Source of the DNA: Rehmannia glutinosa
Taxonomy: Eukaryota; Streptophyta; Magnoliopsida; Lamiales; Orobanchaceae
DNA: 64,000 bases
Assembly: GCA_016081115.2 (NCBI GenBank)
Contig: CM071926.1
Location: 17,210,711-17,274,710, forward strand
Direction of reading: 5' to 3'
Shown: one piece after another, positions 57,128 through 64,000 of the stretch
Numbering within the stretch: the first letter of the stretch is position 1
Layout: every line of letters begins with the position of its first letter
The notes under the pieces: model-generated
What the model saw: the letters and a program-made list of their open reading frames with translations, nothing else
Databases searched by the model: none
What the model was told of the DNA's origin: nothing
Position numbers and translations under genes: made by a program

Positions 57128-58400
57128 AATGGAACACCAAATTGAGATTTTGAGTAAAGCTTTACAAATGGTGCCCTCAAAATGTCATAATCATATTTTT
57201 TTATAGACGAAAATACAATTAATGGTGTTATAATATAAATACAAAAAGGTTAAAAAAATGTTCACATATTAAAAAGTATATAAATGCTTATATCATATGA
57301 GAAATAAAATTTAAAATAAAATATATGATAGCTATATTTTTTATTTAATGAAATTAAAATAAAATAACTTAATTTTAATGTGAAATTTTAAGAAAAAGAA
57401 TAGAGAGGATTAATTTATCTGTTAGAGTATTTTCCTAACTTAATTTGTACTAACTAGAAACAAATTTCACTTTTAAATAAGATTGAGAGTTAATTATGTT
57501 TTTCACGTGATATATATATATATAAGAAAAAAATTGGATGTTTAAATTATACATGGTTCATAAACTTATAATTGTCAAATTTTTATATTCATGTGTATTT
57601 GTTAGAAATAAATAATAATTTATATCGTCTCTTCATAGTAAGAATTGATTAATATTAAAGATGACTACTCTTAGTATTTTCAAAGTTATATATATTTCAA
57701 ACTTATAATTGACTAAACGTTTTTCCTTATATACTTGAACTTATTTTGATTTTCCACTTAAGTGCTAAAAAGCTAAAAAGGAAAGGTATAAGTTAACTTT
57801 AGTTAATTATTATTTACAATATCACTTGAATAAGTTCGAGTGACTTTTTATATCCCAAATTCTTTTGAAAAATTGGCCGTCTTTATTTTTCCTATCATAA
57901 CTATTTGAATACTTTGAAATTTCAACCAAAATTGACCGATTTTATATTAAATTAGACTTCAAATCCCTTCCAAACATATATATCTCAAAATTCATATAAG
58001 AAATTCATAATGTTATAATCTTTAAAATTTAATCAACATGAATAACCGTATTAATGTAATATATTTTTTGATTAATAAAAAATATTAAAATTAGACTTCA
58101 AGGGGGGAAATGAGTGAATTTATGGAAAAATAGATAGTACTAAATATTTAATTATAGAAGCTTTGGTTATAAATCAAAAGTAGTTTGGTGATAAGCAATC
58201 TAATTATATGTTATCAATATATATAGATGACTCTGCCTTAGATGAATTTAGTCATTTAAAAGTAAGTATTATGCATTGTGAACCTATAGTTTTATTTTTT
58301 ATATTTATTTTTCTTATTGGTATGAATATATACTAAATTGAGAGAAGAAACAAGATGGTTTTAAAATAAAAATAAAATATACAAATAAAATAGTTAATTT
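57128..58400. other. AT-rich intergenic DNA
   Basis: Nothing coding. Contains a short (AT)n run near 57511-57523 and no clear repeat boundaries. Confidence 0.55.
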
Positions 58401-58623
58401 TAGGCAAAAACTTGTATAAGACCGTCTTACGGATCCCATTCCGTAAGACGGATCCCCAACCCGCCCGACCCGCCCGTATAAAATAAAAAAAAACTGCATC
58501 TAATATACAAGTACTTGCCACACTGGGCCGCCCGCCCCGCCCGCTGGGCCCAACTCCAGCCCAAGTTGGGCGCGCCCCCCACCCAATGGTTGGGTCCTCT
58601 TACTCAAAAAATTAAGAAATTTG

Positions 58624-58695
58624 CACTAGCTGGGAATTGAACCCGGGTCTGTAACCAAAGAGAGGTGCTATTCTACCACTGGATCAATGGTGCTT
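58624..58695 (-). tRNA. tRNA-Gly-like sequence, probably a pseudogene
   Basis: On the minus strand it begins GCACCATTGATCCAGTGGTA and ends in the acceptor-like TAGTGCA. D arm, B box (GGGTTCAATTCCC) and acceptor ends all fit tRNA-Gly. The anticodon loop is changed to TCTCTTT, so U33 is lost, and the 3' anticodon arm has an extra base. It is therefore unlikely to be a working tRNA; A and B boxes remain. Confidence 0.6.
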
Positions 58696-58769
58696 GTTGT
58701 ACATATTTAGTATAACCATGAATATAACCATGGATATAAAGCTTCATTATCATCCCTTCATTTTAGAAA

Positions 58770-59600
58770 TTTAAATTCTCTGAATACCAAGTGAAACTTT
58801 ATCTGAAAATAAGGATACTTTTGAGTAATAAATATGATACTTTTAAGGTGAACATTGATACTTTAATTTTTACATATTCAAAAAATAAGAATTTTTGATA
58901 TACGCATTCTAGTTTCATAGCTAATGTTTTTTACATTGAAAAACTGATACTTATGATGAAAATAATGATACATTTGATATTAAATATGATACTTTTACGA
59001 TGGACAATGACATTTTAAAATTTTAAATTCTCTGAATAAAAAATAATACTTTATCCGAAAATAGTGATACTTTTGAGTAAGAAATATGATACTTTTAAGG
59101 TGAGCATTGATACTTTAATTTTTACATATCCAAAAATAAGATTTTTGATGTATTCATTCTAATCTCATAGCTAATGTTTTTACATTGAAAAGCGATACTT
59201 ATGTTGGAAATAGTGATACATTTGATATTAAATATGATACTTTCATGATGGACAATGACATTTTAAATTTTTAAATTCTCACGGAAAAAAATTGATACTT
59301 TATATTAAAATAGTGATACTTTTGATAAGAAATATGACACTTTTAAGGTGAACATTGACACTTTAATTCTTATATATTCAAAAAATAAGATTTTTATATT
59401 AAAATATGTGACCGTATTAAAAAACATGATACTTTATCTCAAAAAATAGATCTTTTACTCATAAAAGTGGTACTTTTAACTCTGTCATATTTATTTTTCT
59501 TTTGTCAGCATCTTGAATTCATAAAAGTGATACTTTATCTCAAAACATGGATACTTTTACTCATAAAAGTGGTACTTTTAACTCTGTCATATTTCTTATT
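58770..59600. repeat. tandem repeats rich in 'gatactttt'
   Basis: A unit of about 250 bp starting aaattctctgaat (about 58775, 59028 and 59272) is repeated two and a half times. A second unit of about 112 bp (gatactttatctcaaaa...aactctgtcatatt) is repeated twice at 59428-59600. Both contain many gatactttta words. Non-coding. Confidence 0.75.
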
Positions 59601-59829
59601 ACGATTTACAAACTAGGAACAAAAAAAAAGAGGAAAAATAAAAAATAAATATGATGTAGTTAAAGTAACACTTTTATAAGTATCCATTTATTGAGATAAT
59701 GTATCGAGGATTTTTAATAGACTTGGGTTGATTCTTAGCCTTTACATTTATAGGCATTTTTCATTTTTTTAATTAACGGCGTATTTATGAATGGGTTTAT
59801 ATAAATTATTATACTAAATTTGCACAATG

Positions 59830-59902
59830 AGTACTAGTGGTGTAGTGGTAGAACACCACCTTAAATATATTAAGGTCGCGAGTTCAATTCTGCACTGGAG
59901 CA
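59830..59902 (+). other. second tRNA-like sequence
   Basis: An A-box-like TGGTGTAGTGGTAGAA and a B-box-like GCGAGTTCAATTCTG are correctly spaced, and the end resembles CACTGGAGCA. The acceptor stem does not pair well. It is a decayed partner of the tRNA-Gly-like copy in the other arm. Confidence 0.45.
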
Positions 59903-60641
59903 ATTTTTTTTTAAATAAGAGGTGCTTGCGTTGGGCTGGGTGTGGGCGTGTGCGTTGGGCTGGGTGTGGGTGTGGGTGTGGGCGTGGGCATGGGCGTGTG
60001 CGTTGGGCTGGGGGCTGGGCCGCGGGGTGGGGGCGTTGGTGGCGCGGTCGGTGAGTCGCGAGTCGGGTGGGGGATCCGTCTTCTGAGAATAGAATCCGTA
60101 AGACGGTCCTACAGGAGACCTACTCTTTTTAAGTGCTCTTATGGTAACTCCAAACTGATTAGTTTTAATAATAGTACAATATAATAACCAAAGTATTGGT
60201 CATTAATATTAATAAACAAAAGTCCTATGAAGATAGATATGCCTATAACCTTTCACATTCAAATTTATTTAACTAAAATAAAATATTTTCACATGGTAGA
60301 GTTTTAAACATATTTAAATTTATATTAGTTAAGTAAAATTTTTAAGTTATATTATATTTCACTAAACTCATAATTGATACAAAATGATTTCATAGAATAA
60401 CTTTTTTTAGTTGTATTTATTTTAAGTTATTTTAATGTCCATTGTATTTAGTTTAATTATAATATCTTTTAAGATATAGTTCATGCAATATATAAGTTCA
60501 ATTTTAATCTTGTAGGTTTTATGTTAAGATCAAAAATACATGAACAACATTCACAATAAATTTAAAATAATTTATTCAATATTAATTGCAACTAATTAAG
60601 TTTATATTTTTAATTAAAAATTACTTAAAATTATTTGGATC

Positions 60642-60668
60642 ACGTGCAACGCACGTTCACCTTACTAG
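60642..60668 (+). other. Helitron-like 3' terminus
   Basis: Perfect 6-bp hairpin ACGTGC-AAC-GCACGT (60642-60656), 8 bases, then CTAG followed by T. It is nearly identical to the terminus at 1081 in opposite orientation. The 5' end of this element was not found. Confidence 0.5.
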
Positions 60669-60733
60669 TTCACTAAAATATAAATATCTATTAATTAGTG
60701 CCGAAACAATTTAGGGTCTAAAGCAATCGGTTT

Positions 60734-61657
60734 AGAGGTGTTCATCGAATCAAATTATGAATTTTTCGACTTCCTCAAATTGAATTAATTGGATGAAAAA
60801 TTTAAAACCACAATTCGAAATTCAATCCTACTTCAATTATTTCGAATCGAATTAGGATTTGTCGATTTTTGAATCGAATTCGAGTCAATCCAAAAATCCA
60901 AATTTGCCAATAAACTAGACATGATTGTGTTTCAGACCCATGTTTTTCCAGATCCAAGACCTATATTTTGCAAGTAAAATTTCAATTTTATTTTTAACAA
61001 AAAAATTCTATATAAAAAAAAGCATAAGCAAATCATATGAATTATAAAAACTATATTGTTACTTCAAAGATATTACAAAAACTAAAGACAAAGTACTTTT
61101 AAGGTTGAAATATATTAAAATCAAAAGCATATTGTTATTTTTTTAAAAATAAAAGCATATTGTACTTTTAAGTTTAAACATATCAGATAATTCAAAAACT
61201 ACACAAAAAGTGTTTAGACTTTGAAATGAGATTGAACTGTGAAACTAGTTATGACCAATGTTGTAATTCTACTGCAACAATTTTTATTATAATAGCTATG
61301 TGAAATTATATGTTGTTTATACATCAACTAATTATATTAATTATATTCGGATATGCAATTAATATTTGTGTTATATTTAAAATATATAATATATAAATTA
61401 ATTTTGGATTATAATTGAGTTCGAATCATACACAAATTCGAATTAAAATCCGAATGCGAGTCAATATTCGAATCGAATTTACTCGAATTTCTCCTTGAAT
61501 TAGGATTTTCGGAAAAAATTCCTCAATCCGTTATTCGAATCGAATATTCAGATTCGAAATTCGAGTTGATTTGAAATTCAAAAATTCTAATTCGAAATTC
61601 AAATTCGAATTAGAGTCTAATTGAATTTCGAATTGATTTGAAAAATGAACACCCCTA
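60734..61657. mobile_element. non-autonomous element with AGAGGTGTTCAT ends
   Basis: Ends agaggtgttcatcgaatc and ...aaaaatgaacacccctaa are inverted. Sub-terminal parts on both sides are built of ttcgaat/attcgaa words. The middle is AT-rich. hAT-like by its ends; no target duplication found. Non-coding. Confidence 0.6.
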
Positions 61658-61691
61658 AATTAGTTCATGGGATTCAACGTTAGTTGAAAGT

Positions 61692-61868
61692 AGGGGCGTT
61701 CACAGTCCAGTCCGGTTCAGAGATTTAGAAATCTTCAAAACCATCCCGAAGTTCGGATATCCCAAAATTAAATCTCCAGAACTGAATCATAAAAAAATCT
61801 CCGTCCTGAACCGTCCCGAAATTTCAAGATGGTTCGGGACAGAGAATCGGTTCTCATGGGACAGTAGG
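61692..61868. mobile_element. relic of the GGTGTGCA hAT-like family
   Basis: ggggcgttcacagtccagtccggttcagagatttagaaat and following blocks match 25550-25730. The right half is missing. Confidence 0.6.
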
Positions 61869-62081
61869 AGCTACATATGCCACTCACGTGACTGAAATCG
61901 GTGAAATTAGTACCAAAATTGAGATTTTCATATAGTAACAGTACTACTTTGCAAACATTGTATTTTGCAGGACCAAAATCGAGAGTTTGCTATAGTTACA
62001 TGATTTTTTTTTTGCAAAGTGAGATTACATAACATTTTTGCTATTGCGCTATAGTTAGAGGACCAATTTTGCATTTTTGCC
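61869..62081. mobile_element. single MULE arm downstream of the GSTU gene
   Basis: Resembles the right arms at 10150-10337 and 10920-11044 (cacgtgactgaaat, ttttgcaggaccaaaat, gaggaccaattttgcatttttgcc). The left arm is missing or replaced by the hAT relic. It ends about 100 bp from the GSTU stop codon. Confidence 0.55.
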
Positions 62082-62157
62082 TTGATTTATTGGACTCATA
62101 GGCAAATATTCAGCCAAATTCAAAACAAAAGGAAAACGAACCAAACATAAACAGAGA

Positions 62158-62163
62158 TTTATT
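62158..62163 (-). terminator. poly(A) signal of the GSTU gene
   Basis: AATAAA on the minus strand about 20 bp after the stop codon; a second lies at about 62086. Confidence 0.4.
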
Positions 62164-62182
62164 CGAAGTACAATTAAATGCC

Positions 62183-63583
62183 TTAACCAGTAGAAGCTTT
62201 GGCGGCTTGGACCATCATATAGAACTCTATAAGTTTATGAGGCTCTGGCACAATATCCTTAGCAGCATTATGTGAAACAAACCTCTCAGCCCATCCTGCT
62301 AATCCAGGTGTCCTCGTTTCATCAAACAATTTCAGACCAGCCATTGACTCTGTTACCTTTATCCATCCTAAGAAGCAGCCTAGTACAATATCAACATAAC
62401 CATTAACCAACATTATCTCCACCGAAAAATTCTTTTCCTTTGCTACATTTGACAAAAGCCGCCTCCAACAACCCCACTCCTTCAAATATTTTCCTCATAA
62501 TCGCTGCTTTTGTCTCGTCTCCTGATTCCTTTCCAAGCTCCTTGAGTAATGGAAACCACTAAAAACATTTCAAGAATGTCATAATTCAGTTAATCCATGT
62601 GCAAATTGCAATAACATGAAAAACAAAACAATAATAAGGGTAAATTACAAAAACTACTTCTCGGGTTTAGCCTAATTACAAAACACTCATGTTATCTTTC
62701 AAACTTACAAGTATCGTATTAGGGTGTTACAAATATCTCATTGAGATTTGTATTAATTTACTTAACAAATATTACGGTCTTCAGGGTGTAATTTGTAGAA
62801 AGAAACAAATATTACGGGGGTATTAATAAATTTGAAAAATAGTTGGATCCTTTTTGTAATTAGAGCTGTCGAAACTAGCACCACCCAATGAAAAAGACGG
62901 GCCGGGATGTAATTTATAGACTCAAAAGGGAGCAGACCTATTTGGCCTAAAAAGTTGGGTAGACCAGTCCCCACTCATTTTGTGTGTATTTTCAAAGCAT
63001 GGATTGGGCTGGACCGAACTCCAAAATAGCGGTTCAATTGTATTTTAGTTCAACTTGGCCATGCCTAATTTTTCTCTTTGACCCGATAGGCCAGTATCGG
63101 CCCGGGCCCATTAGACAACTCTATTTTTAATTACACTAAACTTCAAGGGTATCTTTTAACTATCCCAAAAAATTATCATCATGAAGAGCTAATAAAAATG
63201 AAACAATTACATGAATCATTCCGGAAAGAATTGGGAAAGGACAAAAAATGAAATTATACCTTTTCATCAATATACGCTGCCCAAAAACGGGCTATGGCAC
63301 GATCATAAGGATCAGAAGGGAGAATGGACTGACCATTTTTTGTCCAGGCTTCATCAATGTATTGAATGATTATAAGGGACTCACATATCGGCTTCTCATC
63401 ATGGATTAGAACCGGGATTGTCTTGTGAACCGGATTGGCTTTCAGAAGGCTTTCGCTTTTGTTGCTATAGAAATTCACTTCAATGAATTCATAATCAATA
63501 GACTTTAGATTAAGAGCCATTTGAACCCGGTTTGTGAATGGGCTTGACCATGCTCCTAGTAGCTGAACATCACCTTTTGCCAT
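62183..63583 (-). pseudogene. GSTU: tau-class glutathione S-transferase, frameshifted in exon 2
   Basis: Exon 1 runs from ATG 63583 to 63260 (108 codons). A GT donor is at 63259 and an AG acceptor ends at 62559. Exon 2 begins at 62558. The single phase-0 intron after a ..YIDEK segment is standard for GSTU genes. The N-terminal thioredoxin fold has the catalytic Ser region WSSPF (residues 12-16), the glutathione-binding KTIPV (54-58) and ES (68-69). The C-terminal helical domain is in exon 2. Here a 7-bp near-tandem duplication at 62390-62411 (GGTTAAT beside GGTTATG) creates a stop at 62403-62405 after about 159 residues. Beyond it the frame resumes and would end at 62183, giving a normal 230-residue length without the 7 bases. 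The enzyme would conjugate glutathione to electrophiles in the cytosol. As read it is probably inactive. Confidence 0.85.
62638..63166. mobile_element. MITE of the gggataattacaaaaa family in the GSTU intron, with nested insert
   Basis: Starts gggtaaattacaaaaac and ends ...tatcttttaactatccc. A second element with ends AGAGCTGTC (62862-62870) and GACAACTCT (63114-63122) sits inside it. Together they make up about three quarters of the 701-bp intron. Confidence 0.7.
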
Positions 63584-63688
63584 ACCCAATTCTTGAACAA
63601 AAACTTAGAATTTGAGTACTGATGCCAGTATTCTGAATTGAGAAACTTAGATATATCTTATGTAATAAAGACTTGTTCTCTTGGTTGT

Positions 63689-63697
63689 TATATAAAT
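63689..63697 (-). promoter_or_regulatory. TATA box of the GSTU gene
   Basis: ATTTATATAA on the minus strand, about 105 bp upstream of the ATG, the right distance for a short leader. It lies only about 7 bp from the edge of a MITE that begins at 63704. Confidence 0.55.
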
Positions 63698-63703
63698 TTT
63701 TTA

Positions 63704-63996
63704 AGGGATAGTTAAAAAAAATACCCTTGAGATTTGACATAATTACAAAAATACCTAACTAACTTTCAAAATGACAAAAAATACCCCTGAGGTTTGATTC
63801 AGTGTTAAAATTAAGGGGTAAACCGTAACATACTTTATACATATGAGGGGGGATTATGAAATATTTTTTGCTTATGAAGGGGGTAAAATGTTACACAAAA
63901 TAAAACTTTAGGGTATTTTTTGTAATTTTAAAAGTTAACTGGAGTGTTTTATAATTATGTTAAACATTAAGGGTACTTTTTGTAATTACCCCATTT
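63704..63996. mobile_element. MITE of the gggataattacaaaaa family upstream of the GSTU TATA box
   Basis: Starts agggatagttaaaaaaaata and ends ggtactttttgtaattacccc, inverted. It is closely similar along its length to 6431-6716 (acccctgaggtttga, aattaaggggtaaac, tttttgcttat). It fills all visible sequence upstream of the promoter. Confidence 0.78.
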
Positions 63997-64000
63997 TTTA

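Larger units (their letters stand above)
58405..60135. mobile_element. TIR element whose two arms carry tRNA-like sequences
   Basis: The outer arm aagaccgtcttacggatccc (58417-58436) is matched inversely by ggatccgtcttctgag...ccgtaagacggtcct (60070-60108). Each arm continues inward with a G/C-skewed stretch (C-rich at 58500-58600, G-rich at 59935-60065) and then a tRNA-like sequence reading outward (minus at 58624-58695, plus at 59830-59902). The centre is AT-rich tandem repeats. No transposase. Confidence 0.6.

Noticed and set aside
58624..58695. Functional tRNA-Gly gene
   Set aside because: The anticodon loop lost U33 and the Gly anticodon, and an extra base is present in the anticodon arm; it lies in a transposon arm.
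59827..60184. ORFs rich in Gly, Val and Trp
   Set aside because: Produced by the low-complexity tgggtg/gcgtgg tract next to a transposon arm.

Overview
This is nuclear DNA of a flowering plant, probably a eudicot. It is a repeat-rich stretch with only one recognisable host gene. The evidence is a two-exon tau-class glutathione S-transferase at the right end, plant-type Ty1/copia and Ty3/gypsy elements, MULE-type MITEs, TRIM and SINE elements, and plant pararetrovirus sequence. I cannot name the species.

Layout. (1) 1-11.4 kb: AT-rich DNA with a 103-bp tandem repeat, a Helitron-like terminus, a 1.5-kb direct duplication, several MULE-type MITEs, a complete 338-bp TRIM, and a three-level nest of MULE/hAT-like elements (8697-11044). 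(2) 11442-25345: a non-autonomous Ty3/gypsy element (target duplication CTGGT). Its 5' LTR is split by an 8.2-kb unit, 11738-19934. (3) 25346-26760: a copy of part of a copia LTR, then a hAT-like element. (4) about 26809-34412: a degraded Ty1/copia element on the minus strand. (5) 34413-40447: part of a Tat-type gypsy element with an antisense ORF, interrupted by a solo LTR of another family (36817-38326). (6) 40448-41898: another solo LTR (TSD CACCC). (7) 42252-49709: a second non-autonomous gypsy element (TSD GTGGC) with gag and protease only. (8) 49782-56065: a second, 6.3-kb copy of the unit in (2). (9) 56-62 kb: SINE, tandem repeats, an element whose two arms carry tRNA-like sequences, a Helitron-like end and hAT-like elements. 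(10) 62183-63583: the GSTU gene on the minus strand, with MITEs in its intron and next to its TATA box.

Main discovery candidate. The units 11738-19934 and 49782-56065 each carry, on the minus strand, most of an endogenous pararetrovirus (Caulimoviridae): tRNA-Met primer site, capsid with CCHC knuckle, movement protein, aspartic protease, reverse transcriptase, RNase H, a 3' ORF, a 35S-type promoter (paired TGACG boxes plus TATA) and poly(A) signals. No integrase is seen. Both copies begin GGCTTAAT and end ATTAAGCC, have repetitive MULE-like terminal inverted repeats, and are flanked by 10-bp target duplications. The perfect one is AAAATCTCTG. The unoccupied form of the other target survives in the intact 3' LTR of the host gypsy element. 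This is what is expected if a Mutator-like transposon took up a viral genome and moved it as cargo. The second copy has since lost capsid and movement-protein sequence and gained a MITE in its polymerase.

The GSTU gene appears broken by a 7-bp near-tandem duplication in exon 2. No other gene can be supported. Viral and transposon reading frames are mostly broken. All statements come from reading the sequence; no database search was possible.
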